Under the pieces are notes generated by a model that saw only the letters and a list, made by a program, of their open reading frames with translations, did no database searches and was not told the origin of the DNA. Below, in pieces: positions 21,590-33,584 of a DNA stretch of 64,000 nucleotides; positions within the stretch are counted from its first letter, which is position 1, and each line of letters starts with the position of its first letter. Made by a program: the position numbers and the translations under genes. Source of the stretch: Acanthochlamys bracteata (lineage: Eukaryota; Streptophyta; Magnoliopsida; Pandanales; Velloziaceae); NCBI GenBank assembly GCA_019914995.1, contig CM034136.1, positions 6,959,270 through 7,023,269 of the forward strand. The letters run 5' to 3'.

Positions 21590-21830
21590 AGGTGAAAAAC
21601 AATGGCCCAATTGTGTGAATCCAAAAGCCCATTGGACCACGTGTACGCGGAAAACAAACGAGATAAGTCGTACACGTGCGGCGAGAAAGCGACAAAACAT
21701 GCAAGTACTACACGTGTTGAAATCTCCGCATCCGTCGCCAGGTGGTGGGACTCCTCGCTAGTGTAGCGCCGTAGGCACGTGCCTCGAGCCGTTCCGCCGC
21801 GCGTTGCCGACGGGCGACTTAAGCCTAGAT
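21590..21830. promoter_or_regulatory. GC-rich island with four CACGTG G-boxes
   Basis: Perfect CACGTG palindromes at 21638-21643, 21673-21678, 21711-21716 and 21776-21781, in a segment clearly richer in G+C than its surroundings. bZIP and bHLH factors bind this core. No coding region follows on either strand within a kilobase that I can recognise. Confidence 0.5.
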
Positions 21831-23240
21831 GAATATAAACCAGTATAGACCATTTTGCAAATTCAGTGTATAAAATATAATAATAGTTATTAATTCCCTG
21901 GCCTTTGAATTGTGAATGATAATAGGCGCTAATTTGCAGTTTTTGTTAAGTGATGGACTAATTTTGCGAACATAAGAGTAGACTTATAGTTGTCGTTAAT
22001 ACCGTTTGTTTAGTGAGTCTTGCATTCATAGGGGTGGTGGGCTATAACTATAAACTGGTTGCATTTAAAGACGCTGGATTTACGTGTATGGCATGAAGAG
22101 TTTGGAAGAGAACAAACAGAAGCTTGAATCCGATTTCAAGAGTGATCCAAACTTTTTAAGTTAGAATAAAACATGTATTGATTTCATCTGACCACTTATT
22201 TTGTCTCAGCATCAGGATCTGTGAGTATGGGTTCTTCTTTTAAAATTTAAATATCTTGGAACTTGGGCTCGATTGAGACACCACCGCAATATCACCGAGC
22301 CTGTATTCGACTCGAAATTCAAGAAAGGTGGGGGCTACGCGCGACTCTCATAGAACTAGGCCGGTCGTCTAGTGGGCTCCGTCAAGGCTCGCTTGTCAAG
22401 CATGGGCCGAGTACGTTGGTTAGTGTATGGGTCCGTATTTGGGCCCTTATTGGGCCATTAAATTTAGTATGATTGAATCTCACTGTTGCTCTATAGTAGT
22501 GAACATAATAGGAACAAAAACAATGTTAATAAATGTGTTAGTGATAGTAGTTAGACGACATGTAGAAACATGCAACACAAACAAATGGACTGCATGATTC
22601 AGATAAAGTTGGGTAGTTATAAACTGTATTATCCATTTGTTAGAGATAAATTAAGCTAATAATTGAAAAACGTAGACTTTTAATCCATCGAACAACGTGG
22701 AACATAAAAACAATATCATCATTGTTATCCATTTTATATACTACTCAAAAGGAAGTGATGAATAAACCAGTGGTTGGTGTTCTTTAGCCTGTCACCGACC
22801 GCTGGTCGGCGTCCAATTGCTCTAGCGTGAACGTTATTCACAAAAATTATATGAACTATGTCGAAGAGAATATTCTCAAGTAGAGAGATTTAAAAAGGAA
22901 GAAACAAACAGTGAGCGTCACTGAATATGATGCGCCAGCTCAGCTCATCCCAGAAAGTAAACGTAAAAATATTAATAATATTGCAAGTTGGGTCACTAAT
23001 ATATTTTAATACCAAGATGAGTTCAAAAATCAATGAGTGAGACAAGTCACCACTGAAGTTCCAAATCATTTATACTAAAATAAAATATAGAAGACTGATA
23101 TTGCAACCATTTACTAGAGCATGAAAAGAAAGGGGAAATGTTTACATCAAACGGCTGTAATTAATCGAATCTGCCAATACCTGACAAGCAAGCACGTCAA
23201 TTGGTCGGTGACGGATCGCGTACTAAATCCCAAATGTATA
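21831..23240. other. Gene-poor spacer
   Basis: Contains a GC-richer patch at 22262-22470 (ggctccgtcaaggctcgctt and similar) with a short open frame but no recognisable protein. No repeat ends were found. The remainder is unremarkable. Confidence 0.35.
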
Positions 23241-23346
23241 CGTGGCAACTAATCAATGGACTTGGAGGCCCGTCCTTGTTGGCCCATTACCTCTCGTCGT
23301 AACTCGTCAGCCGTTAAACGTTTTCCCGGTTCTTCAGGCACAGTTC

Positions 23347-23356
23347 TATATAAATA
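23347..23356 (+). promoter_or_regulatory. TATA box of the TIP1 gene
   Basis: TATATAAATA about 86 bases before the first in-frame ATG at 23442, followed by a purine-rich leader (gaaaagaaagagaaaaag). An ACGTGGC motif lies further upstream at 23231-23237. Confidence 0.65.
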
Positions 23357-23441
23357 TGCAAACACTGCAATCATTCAAAGCTGTAGTTCATCGGAGTGAA
23401 TCGAAGAAAAGAAAGAGAAAAAGAAAAAACACGGATTCAGA

Positions 23442-24399
23442 ATGCCGATGAGTAGAATCAGTGTTGGATCTCCTGGTGAAGCAAGCCATCCTGATGCACT
23501 CAAGGCTGCAATCGCAGAATTCATTTCCATGCTTATCTTCGTGTTCGCCGGTTCTGGTTCCGGCATGGCGTTCAGTATGTCTTTAATCAATCATCACTAT
23601 TTTTCAAATATGAGACATTTAAATTATTCAGTCAAACACTAATGTATTATGATTCATGAATAAATGACTGAATTATTTCGTTGCAGACAAGTTAACGGAC
23701 AGCGGGCCTACGACACCTGCGGGGTTGATCTCGGCGTCCCTAGCGCATGCTTTCGCTCTTTTTGTTGCGGTTTCAGTTGGAGCTAACATCTCAGGTGGCC
23801 ACGTCAACCCTGCCGTTACCTTCGGAGCCTTCATCGGTGGTAACATCTCCCTTATCCGGGCTATTCTTTACTGGATCGCGCAGCTTCTCGGCTCTGTTGT
23901 TGCTTGTCTTCTTCTCAAGATCGCCACCGGCGGACTGGTAGTTAAATAATGAAATGAAATCAAAACCTATGCCAATGATCTGTTAATCCATTCGTTGAAA
24001 ATTCAGTCACTAATATTCTTGCAGCAAACGCCTCCATTCGCATTATCGGCTGGCGTCGGAGCGTGGAACGCAGTACTTTTCGAGATCGTGATGACATTCG
24101 GTCTAGTATACACAGTCTACGCAACAGCCGTCGATCCAAAGAAAGGTAACACCGGAATAATCGCGCCGATCGCGATCGGATTCATTGTCGGAGCAAATAT
24201 CTTGGCTGGTGGTGCTTTCGACGGTGCGTCAATGAACCCTGCTGTCTCCTTCGGACCTGCTGTTGTTAGCTGGTCATGGACGAACCATTGGGTTTACTGG
24301 CTTGGTCCTTTCATCGGTGCCGCCATTGCTGCTGTTATCTATGACGGTCTCTTCATTGGGCAGAACCCACATGAACAGGTTCCGTCCAGTGATTATTAA
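23442..24399 (+). CDS. TIP1: Tonoplast intrinsic protein, TIP1 subgroup aquaporin
   Basis: Three exons: 23442-23574, 23687-23937, 24025-24399; 252 residues, standard for TIPs. Six membrane helices are visible with the two half-helix motifs [11 protein letters not shown] (NPA at 85-87) and SMNPAVSF (NPA at 199-201). The selectivity-filter positions fit the TIP1 pattern (His in SLAHAFALF, Ile in loop/helix 5, Ala before SMNPA, Val after the second NPA), which passes water and small neutral solutes across the vacuole membrane. The start [20 protein letters not shown] and the stretch [10 protein letters not shown] point to the TIP1;3/TIP1;4 branch, often pollen-expressed; the exact paralogue cannot be settled here. 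Both intron positions match those usual in TIP1 genes. Confidence 0.94.
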
Positions 24400-25764
24400 G
24401 CTAGATGTTTGAATCATGCGTGATGGTGGAATATTTTCTGTTAATTTGTGTTGTTTCTTCTGATCTCTTGTTCTTGCATGAATGATCTGTTGTTCTTTGT
24501 GAATTGAAGCTGCATCGTGTTGGATTTTGGATTATTGTTACTGTACCTCTGTGTTCCCAAAAAAAAAAAAAGTTGCTCTGTTGTTTTGATTTGCAGCAAT
24601 GGAGATTGGTGGTAAGTGTTATGAAAAGATTGGTTCCTAATTTTTTTCTGGAAAGCAACAAGATCAGTCTGGAACTTTCACTAGTTTCACTAGTGTTGGA
24701 AGATTATTCCATAATGTGAAGTTTGATTCATATTTGGGCTAGATAGAAAGCCCAATATGAATATAAGCCTACGGCTGTAGTAATCCTACAGTAAACCATT
24801 ATTATTAGTTTGGAAATTAAAATAGCTAATGATACCTTCATGTTATTTCCTAACACTGATTATACTATAGCAATAGCAACCGACAAGGCATATATGTGCA
24901 CGGATATTATTTGGGTTGGTTGGGTGTGACTTTAAAAAATAAATTTTTAAAAATAAAAAATATTTTTAATATTTCAATAAATAAGTTTTATTATTTAATT
25001 TTAATAAAAGTTTAAAAAATTAATATATATAATTTGTTGCATAAATTTTTTATATTTTTTAAATTTCAAATAAAAATTATAAATTATAAAAATTTTAATA
25101 AAAATATATTTACGAAACGCTTTGGCATGTTAACTTTGTTTTAAAATAAAAAAATTATTTACGAACAAGTTTTTACATTAGTTTTATAAATTTATGTTTT
25201 GGTAATTTTTTTGATAAAATTTAATTTATTGAAAATTAACTTTTCATTTAAGTCTTAATTACATTCTTTTGAGTTACTATGTATTCTTTTCATCTTTTTT
25301 ATTTTTTAACTAAAAATATATTTTAGATTACTTTTAGTATTATTTATAGTAATTTATTTTAGTACTTTATTTTTGATAATTCATCTTCAATTCAAAAGAA
25401 CAAACACTTAAATGCTACTTATTTAAGAAAAGATGGCTGATTTGTTTTATTTATGGATTTTTGAAATGGTGTGGATATTCCAGTTATATGCTTTATATAA
25501 CATTTATTTATCAAATTGTTCCTGTTTTCAGCATAGTTCGCCAACTGGAACACACTTTATAAAGTCTCATGTATAACACAAAATTAATTTAGTAGACTTT
25601 TTTAAAAGGAAAATCTTGATTGTGATATTTGAAGAGAAGCACTAAGTTTTAGGAGATATTTAGTAGTGCTTATAATATATTTTTTTTTTATATTTTAAAA
25701 TAATTTTTTATAATATTTATAGAATTTTTTTATTTTGAAATATCCAGATAAAATTATATATTAT

Positions 25765-25815
<51 letters not shown>

Positions 25816-26531
25816 TTGTTTTTTAGTTAAAGAAAGTAAGTTTGTTTTTAAAAAATTTCTAAGATACTTTTTATGCCAAAAAAATTCTTTATTATAAGCA
25901 TTTTCGACACATCCCCTTTAAAAAATATAGAATAAGCAGAAAATAAGAAGAGCTCCAATAATCAAAGAATTAAAAGAAAACAAAATTAGGAGATTTCAAA
26001 AGTTGAAAATTTGATAGCAGAATGAGTAATGCCACTTAGTTCTCATTTAAAAAACTTTTATTTTCTTTATTTGCTGTGACTCAGAAACCATTTTCTTGAT
26101 CATGTTATCTGTTTCATTAAACAATCTTACCAAGTGAAAGTGATTGTTCTAGTTTTGAGTTAAATTCACTTTTTTTTAAAGAAATAAAAAAAATTAAATA
26201 AAAAATTAAAAATATTTAATTAAAAGTTAATTTTTTTATAAAATTTTATGTTAATAGTAAGTTCTAAAATAAATTTTAAATTTTTTTATAAAAAATATTT
26301 ATTTAGTTTATATTAAAAATAAGTTGAACAAAAAAATAAAATTTAAGGAGTTTGTGAACACGCCCTATGTGGTCATACAGAAAATGTGTACTAAAAAGAT
26401 TAACAGAAAAGAAAAGTAGAGATGACTGATTGATACCGGTAAAACAATTTTCTTAAAAAATGTAGAAGACCATTTCTTCATTATGGGCAAAACTATCGAT
26501 CCTTTTTGAATCAAAGGTATATGTTAGTTTC
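24400..26531. other. AT-rich gene-poor stretch
   Basis: Starts with the TIP1 3' UTR (to about 24720). Bases 24935-25110, 25660-25915 and 26170-26365 are AT-only blocks similar to the MITE-like relics elsewhere. The last ends tgtgaacacgccc, like a family B terminus. No gene recognised. Confidence 0.4.
25768..25803. repeat. (TA)n microsatellite
   Basis: About 17 uninterrupted TA units inside an AT-rich relic. Confidence 0.95.
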
Positions 26532-26762
26532 GGACGTGTTTACGTGCCCCTCAAAACTCATTTTTTAAAATTCACTTTTAATAAAAATAATTTAAAAAAT
26601 TAATATAAAATTATGTCTATTAAAAATTTATTTATTAAAATTTAATTTTAAAATTTACTTAAACTATAAAATAATTATAAATATTATTTTTATTAAATAT
26701 TTTTAATTTTTTAATTTTTTTTAAATTTTATTTTTAAAATTTATTTTATAGTAAACGCGCTC
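26532..26762. mobile_element. MITE-like element, family B
   Basis: Starts GGACGTGTTTAC and ends GTAAACGCGCTC (imperfect inverted repeats). TTC stands directly outside both ends (26529-26531 and 26763-26765), a possible 3-base target duplication. The interior is A/T-rich and non-coding. Confidence 0.65.
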
Positions 26763-29575
26763 TTCATTAGAAATTGAAGCATATGCTGTAAACAGAATGC
26801 ATGTAGTACTGAGATTTCTGTGCGAGGCTTGTTGTATATGCTGTACGCAGAAAGCTCAAAACATCTGAAGACCAAATACAGAATTATTAATTCTCTTCTT
26901 AAGGAAAACCTTCAGCACAAGCTTGTTCTAGCAGAAGGCAAGTGACAGAAAAAGAAGCTACTCACATACCTAGTGAAGTTAAATTAGTCTTCGCGTATGG
27001 TAATCAGATTTCACCGGAACAAAACCTGCAACTCTTCTTCATCCATCTTCCAGAGAGAATCACAACTGTAGTCCAACGTAGGAGAAGGTATAAGAGGGCA
27101 ACACGTATATATTGCAGGCTTCGTTACTTTTGAGATTACTTATAAATTAAAATTTTTTGAAATAAAAATATTTTTATTTTTTTATTTTTTATTTAAAAAA
27201 ATAAAAATATATAATAAAAAAGTTATTATATAAAAATTTTTAATATTTTAAATTTTTAAATAAATTTTTTAAATATTTATAAAATATATATTCAAAATAT
27301 GAAATTAAAAATTAAAAAATTTTATTGAAAAAATGGAAAACCAAATCCACTCTTCAAAGCTCAACCCACTGGGCGACTCAAAATGTAGAAAAATATAGAA
27401 CGGGAAAATATCAGGAAAGGCACGCAGCAGGCGAAAGTGGAACCAGTTTGACGTGTCTGCCACTGATTGATTAAAATTCGACAAAAATCTACATTTTTAG
27501 GACATTCATTTTCTTCTCCCCAATCTACGAAAAGCTACGTTTTTTAATTTACCATGACAGGCTAGTTATGTTAAAACAAATCTCGGACTATTTTATGTGT
27601 TCTTTTTGTTGAGGCAATATATCATCAACAACAAGAAATCATTCTCTGAGAACTTTCAATCAACAGGAAAACACACAATAAATGCATATAAATGTTTAAT
27701 CTATTCAGAAAACACATTGTGAAAAATTTGTTTCATCAGATTTCGAACAAAGAATAACGTCAGGTTCAAGAGTGTGTAAATTAGTTTTACATTAAGTATA
27801 TGAAATAAATTTTTTTAATATATTGTAAAATTTTATATTTATGGTTTAAATTTTTTAACTAGATTGAGCTTTAGTATATAAATCGGATCCTAACTTCAGA
27901 TGCATTATTTTCAATATTTTGGTTATTTCTTCCGACGACGTATCTCCTAACAAACAATTCATCTTGTCCATCCGTGGGCTTCGAGTTTGAATTTCTTGTA
28001 GCTTTTTTCTGTTCTTAAAATTTTCCTAGGTGTTGAATGATGTTTCCGGCAGTTCTCCAGATAATGACAATTGAAATAATGGCCCAACTAAATGCCCAGG
28101 CCTAATTTGTTAAGCCCTTCCTTTTTCCTTTCTTCGTCGCCGGTTGTGCTCGTTTAGTCAAGTTTCGTGGTTGCTCGTAGTGAAAGAAGTCACATAAATA
28201 ATTTATCAATTTTATAATTTTCATAACCACTTTCAAATAGAAGGAAAAGATTTTCGACTTCGAGCTAGAGTCTTATTTACCTGTGCAATTGTGCAGCATT
28301 TAATGTGGAGTTGCAAAATCATAAATAGCTACAGCTAGCTTGATGATTTTATTGTCAACTACATATTGTTTTGGCTCCATCCGAATTTGTCAATGCATGA
28401 ATCACTTAATCAACGAACAAGGCCACATAAGAAGCCACTGTCTGAGTTTGTTCGGTTGCATTTGGCATTAGTTAAACATGCCCCCAACATGACTAAACAA
28501 GGAAACAAAACAATCCTGCTATCAATCAACAATCCTGCCACAACTTCCGTAATCCCAATCATCTCCGTCTTCATGTCGTCTTCTTCTTTTGGTAGACCCA
28601 CTACTACTCACCATTGCTGACGTTCCCTAGTTCACGGATGGTTTCTTTCATTCATTCCTTCAATTTTACTTTTATCTCTTCTCACAAGCAACGGCTGCTT
28701 CACCTTATACCATTGCTGACATAATGACATAAGCTCACGAAAAGCAGTCAATTCAATACGATAGCAAATCTCTTGCTCACAACCTGTTTGTTGAAATGCC
28801 CAGTAGAACCTGAACAAAACCAACGAAGCCCAGCAATGGCCCAACCGAAGAGCACATGAAGTGTTTTATTTTGAACGAGGCTAGCGCGCGTACGGGCACT
28901 AGTTTTTCATTTTTTGTTTATTTGTTTATTTTGACTAGTAGGATCTCGAGTCTTAACTACTTCACTGTCACTGCCATGCCATGCCATGCCGATATCGTAG
29001 ACTTCGTGGTTCACACATTTGGGTCTGATATATAATAAACAAAGACAACTACGCAAGCTTTATGTTTGACTAAACCTAAAAAATTTCAAAGAAATAGAAA
29101 CTAGTCAAAGCATGAAAGAATAATGGGGTCATGTTCCGTCTGCGTTACTGCGTAGGGCAGGCAATGGGTCTTTCCAGTGAAAAGACATGATTAGGTAGTA
29201 CCTTAGCTTACGCATATAATTAAAGCAGTCTATTGACTCAAGGGCACTTGTGTCATTTATCTATGTCGTTGCATGTGGTCTAGTCTTATTATGAGTGCCC
29301 GTGTTTTTAGTCTAAGCTGAAGGTTTAGGAATTGATTAAAGATGTTAAATTACAAAAGTTTACAGTACTGTCAATGGTACGAAAGGTTGATAGTTGTTCG
29401 CTGTAACCCAGTTGTCGCCGTATCGCTCGGTTTTGAACATCAGAGATTTTCCCACCGTTCACATTTCTTCTCAAACTCTCAGTCTCACTTGTCTCTAATG
29501 ATATAAAGTTTCTCAGAGAAATTAATCTTCTCAACACCTTGACACTTGTGCTCATTTTCATCTTAAAAAGGATTC
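26763..29575. other. Gene-poor spacer upstream of SOSEKI
   Basis: Bases 27130-27335 are a family A relic (AAATTTTTTAAATATTTATA and AAATATGAAATTAAAAATTA cores). Short ORFs at 28366-28620 and 28410-28601 overlap on opposite strands and lack family features. The last 200 bases before 29576 are probably the SOSEKI leader. Confidence 0.4.
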
Positions 29576-31499
29576 ATGGCAGTGGCGGTAAGAGGAAAAG
29601 CAGAGCTGGTGAAGCAGTGGAGAGATAGGGAAACAAGCCCGGAAAGAACTAAGGTGTGGATGGAACCCAAACACAAGAGCAGCAGCAGCAGCAGTAATGG
29701 TGGAGGTGAACGGAAGGTGCCAGTTGTTTACTATCTTTCAAGAAACGGGCACCTTGAACACCCACATTTCATGGAAGTTCCACTTTCCTCTGCTGCTGAT
29801 GGTCTCTACCTCAGAGGTAGTAATTCACTCACTCATCGTCTTCAATCATTAAGTCATTAATGCATTCTCTTATCCTCTCCTTGATTCTTTTATCCAGATG
29901 TACTCAATCGACTCAACTTTCTTCGAGGCAAGGGCATGGCAAGCATGTACTCTTGGTCTTGCAAAAGGTATAGACAGATTCTTCCTTTGCTTCATTCATT
30001 CATCAATTGAAACTTGGAACCGTTCTTGAATAGTTTGAGCAATAATTGATCACAGGAGCTACAAGAACGGGTTTGTTTGGCATGATCTTTCAGAAGACGA
30101 TTTCATTTACCCAGCACATGGGCACGAGTACGTTCTCAAAGGTTCCGAACTTCCTCAAATCCCTTCTTCATCTACTCCGAGTACTCACGAAAGCGGCGGC
30201 AGTGCCGGTGCTTCATCTTCTTCAAGCTCATCTCGGAAACAGCAACAAGACGACTCTGTTTTTCGTCTGCAACGAAGAAAGAAAACTCCATGGAACTCTT
30301 TCGACCTCTCAGAATACAAAGTCTACAAACCGGAAATAACAACTTCAGACTCCTCTTCGGCCGGAAAACCTTCCTCCGCCGCAGACGCTTCAACACAAAC
30401 AGACGACCGCCGTCGCAACCACCACCAGCGTCGTCACTCTATTTCCGGCGAAGAAGAAGCAACAACCACGACGGAGCTCGGCCGTGAAGAGATATCCCCG
30501 CCGCCGTCTTCTTCAAGTCCAGAAACTCACGAATCGTTAATTATCACAACAAAACCCGATAACCGTAAAATAATCCCTACCGTCGATCAAGAAATAGGAC
30601 CAGTTGAGATTCACTCTACCGGACGCAATCGAGCCTCAGCGGTCTTGATGCATTTGTTTTCGTGTGGGTCCCTCTCCTTCAAAGAACACGGTGGGTTTTC
30701 TCTGGCTCTACAGTACCGTACGCGAATTCCGAAGCCTCATGGAGATTCTAAACTGTCCGATCGTGGTAAAATCGATCGTATTACAACTGTAGGTCAATCT
30801 GGTCGTGGATTTTCAGCCGTTAAATTCGAAGATAAGGAATATTTCAGCGGGAGTTTGATAGAGACGAAGAAGGTCAAGCCGGAGTTCGGTTCACTGAAGC
30901 GTTCATCTTCTTACAACGCTGAGAGGTAAACTTAATTTACCAATTTGCCCTGAAGTTGTTTTTAATTTCCTGGACTAGTTTGAGGGTGAGTCAGAAAAAG
31001 CAGAGTTTGTGAACAGTTGGTGGGTCGTGTGTTTTAATTGATGTGTTTTACTTGAAATAGAAACTGCAGTGAGTTAGTGCTGCTTTTGATACCTGGCCAG
31101 CTGTTAACCAAGATAGATTGGTTTCAGTCAGGCACGTTGTGTATGGTTGGTTCCTATTCATTAGCCTCAGACGTTTATTAATGTTTATCTAATTGATTTA
31201 TCTACATGTCATGAACATTGAAAGTAAAAATAATGGACATGTGAATCTTAATGTAGTGTATACGTAGTGGTCAGTGAATACTGAAAATGTGAAATGTGGT
31301 GAACAGGGCATCTGGTTTGGATTTAGAACAGAAAGAAATGGAAGCTGGAGGAGTGCAGGTCAAGTGCATTCCTAGACGGCCACGATTGCCGTTGCAGAGA
31401 GAGAACAGCAGGATCAGTGCTCATGGAAGCAAGCGGATCAACTACGAACCACCGGAGGCGATACCTGAGATAACAAATGCAGGTTCCCAGACTTCATGA
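29576..31499 (+). CDS. SOK: SOSEKI polarity protein (DUF966, DIX-like domain)
   Basis: Four exons: 29576-29816, 29898-29967, 30056-30925, 31307-31499; about 457 residues. SOSEKI proteins sit at cell corners or edges of the plant plasma membrane and read tissue axes. They polymerise through an N-terminal DIX-like domain. That domain is visible at residues 47-136: [18 protein letters not shown], then [38 protein letters not shown] and YVLKGSEL. Further motifs: the conserved cysteine patch [17 protein letters not shown] (about residue 315), STQTDDRRR, and a C-terminal CIPRRPRLP segment of the kind seen in this family. Exon 1 has an AGC run encoding poly-Ser. I cannot say which of SOK1-5 it matches. 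Confidence 0.92.
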
Positions 31500-32934
31500 A
31501 ACACTTTTACGACATAATAAAAAGAAGAGCCTAGCTAGTGAAATTGCATTTGCCGTGAGCAGAACGGCACGTAGTTGTGCGCACGAGGCATTTGGGTGTT
31601 TCTGGTGTAAAAGAATAATAGTATTGATCTAGGTGAAAATCTAAAAGCTGGTTTCCAAAAGTCAAAAATTGGTGCTTGTAATTTTGTCTTGTAAAGATCT
31701 TTCGGTACTGGTATAGGAATGAACGAATCTGCTCGTTTAGTTGAAATGCTTTAGGGAGTAGTTCATGTGATGTCAAGATTAACATGGGGACTGGGAATGT
31801 TTTAAAGAAAGAATTCTATCATGGGATGGAATGCTTTAATACTACTTTATTTATAGTTGATCAGTGTGCTTTGCTTGTGAAGTGAGCTTTTCCTTTGCTT
31901 TAGCTCTCAACTACAATTTGATTTTTGATGAATTCTTGAGGCATAGGTAGCTGGTTTACTGATTAAGCTTCGGCTAAATATTAATGAGTATGGGTTGAAC
32001 TTCGCTAATGGCAAGAATTCTGGCTACAAATAACAACAGCATGGCCACGGCAGATAACTTCTTGCATATTATGTACTTGAAGTAACTGGTTCGCAAAGCT
32101 TCTCTAGATCTTTGTTACAAGGAGACATTTGCTTTCCATGGATTTGCACGAGGAGAAGATGCGTTACGTACCATACCTTCCAGAAACTATTCTTATTACA
32201 TTGGTCATATCTTTGATCTTACTATGCTCATTTGGAAACGATCGTTGGCTTTATGCTTCGCGTACAAAAAAGAACTCCATTGATGGTTTTGTTATGTTTG
32301 GGTCTTAGCACGGAAGCAGCAGCAGAAATGGATGAAGGAAGTTTTGAACTTTCTCCTGCAAATTCTTGAAGGTTGGTTCCTTTTTCTTTTGGGAATTTCC
32401 TTATCCTGTCCCAAGTTGCTAGTCTCAGAAACGGCGAGGGGAGTTCCTCTTCGTTGCACAGAAACCCCACAGATCCCATCTACTACGACGTGAAAAATCA
32501 ACTATGCACGGGATAATGTGAAGTCGAAGAATGTCACGGATATTCTTCCGATTACTTCTCGCATGTCAATACTTTGATTTGGAATTTAGAAGCAAGATAT
32601 TAAGCTATCACCAGGAGCACCACTTAGAGTTACGCAAGGTAAATACAGCCAGTTAGCAGCTGCAATTTATATTTTGTTCGAAGCTATTCACTTATTTAAG
32701 TTATCGTTCCAAAATCCACTTCTAAATTTGACTTTCATTCCGAACTTCAATTAGAATTCCACTTCCAAATGCAACTAAACTAGACAAATCTCATTTCGAA
32801 TCTCATTTCCGAGCGACTAATTGAATTAGACAAATCTATTACAGTCAAAAGCAAGATATATTTGAACAAGAAGAATTCTTTCAAAAATTAAAGGCGAAAG
32901 AAATGAACAAGATGGAAGACAATCTATGATAATT
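31500..32934. other. Spacer between SOSEKI and the first zinc finger
   Basis: SOSEKI 3' UTR followed by unassigned sequence. Overlapping minus-strand frames at 32228-32501 have no recognisable domain. Confidence 0.35.
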
Positions 32935-33435
32935 TCATATACATAAAATATCTTTGCCAAAGAGCCGGATTAATATGTATGGCGCAGAGACCGGTGCCCG
33001 GAGCTCCAGCTTCGTTACAGGGAAGCTAACTAAGTGCGTTTCATTATTGCAATTCTTAGTTGCGGTTAACCGCTTGTGCCGCCGCATATGGCCGCCCAGT
33101 GTCTGACCCAACCGGAACACCAATCCACAAATGTTGCACTCATGGAGCTTCGCTACTTTCTTCTTCTTCAGAGTCTTGATCTGCATATGCTTATCTACAT
33201 CAGTCGTCTTGGTTCTCTTGTGACTTGTCCGGTGACCACCGAGCGCTTGGAACGAAGGAAAACGGCGTCTGCAAGTTTTGCAGTCAAACAGATCACCATC
33301 AATACCAGCAGCAGCTTTGCAAAACTTCTCTTGACCTTTTGAGAGCAGTAACAATAAGCTTGCTGTTTTCGTAGTACAGCGCTGATCCTCCTCCATTTCT
33401 TCCACTCTGTTTTGTTCTTCTCTCAAATGCGTCAT
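32935..33435 (-). CDS. Two-finger C2H2 zinc finger protein, ZAT-like, divergent
   Basis: Intronless, 166 residues, as usual for the plant C1-2i/ZAT class of stress-responsive repressors. An N-terminal hydrophobic patch TASLLLLLSKGQ occupies the place of the NLANLLLL motif of its two relatives in the window. Finger 1 is [20 protein letters not shown]; finger 2 is HECNICGLVFRLGQTLGGHM, where the DNA-contact motif is QTLGGH instead of QALGGH. The usual C-terminal EAR repression motif (DLNLxP) is not intact; KLELRAP stands in its place. A basic KTLKKKKVAK stretch between the fingers may serve nuclear import. The start used is the first Met; an internal MEEDQ start would give a protein 13 residues shorter. 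Confidence 0.85.
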   Translation of the reverse strand: MTHLREEQNRVEEMEEDQRCTTKTASLLLLLSKGQEKFCKAAAGIDGDLFDCKTCRRRFPSFQALGGHRTSHKRTKTTDVDKHMQIKTLKKKKVAKLHECNICGLVFRLGQTLGGHMRRHKRLTATKNCNNETHLVSFPVTKLELRAPVSAPYILIRLFGKDILCI

Positions 33436-33528
33436 GTGGAGGGAGAACTACAACGAGCAATTTGAACACTATACGAATTAATAATGATCTTATGGAACTG
33501 TGAACTAAGTTGAATGCCATAAGTGGTG

Positions 33529-33584
33529 CTATATATATAGTTCTCACAGCAAGAGCGGTGGACGCGAGAGAGAGAGAGAGAGGA
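33529..33584 (-). promoter_or_regulatory. TATA box and GA repeat upstream of the minus-strand zinc finger
   Basis: CTATATATATAG at 33529-33540 lies about 95 bases before the start codon at 33435. A GA/CT dinucleotide run (gagagagagagagagag) sits directly upstream at about 33566-33583; GA repeats are binding sites for BPC factors in plants. Confidence 0.55.

Noticed and set aside
25768..25803. TA run as a promoter
   Set aside because: It is a microsatellite within a transposon-like relic with no gene within 3 kb downstream.
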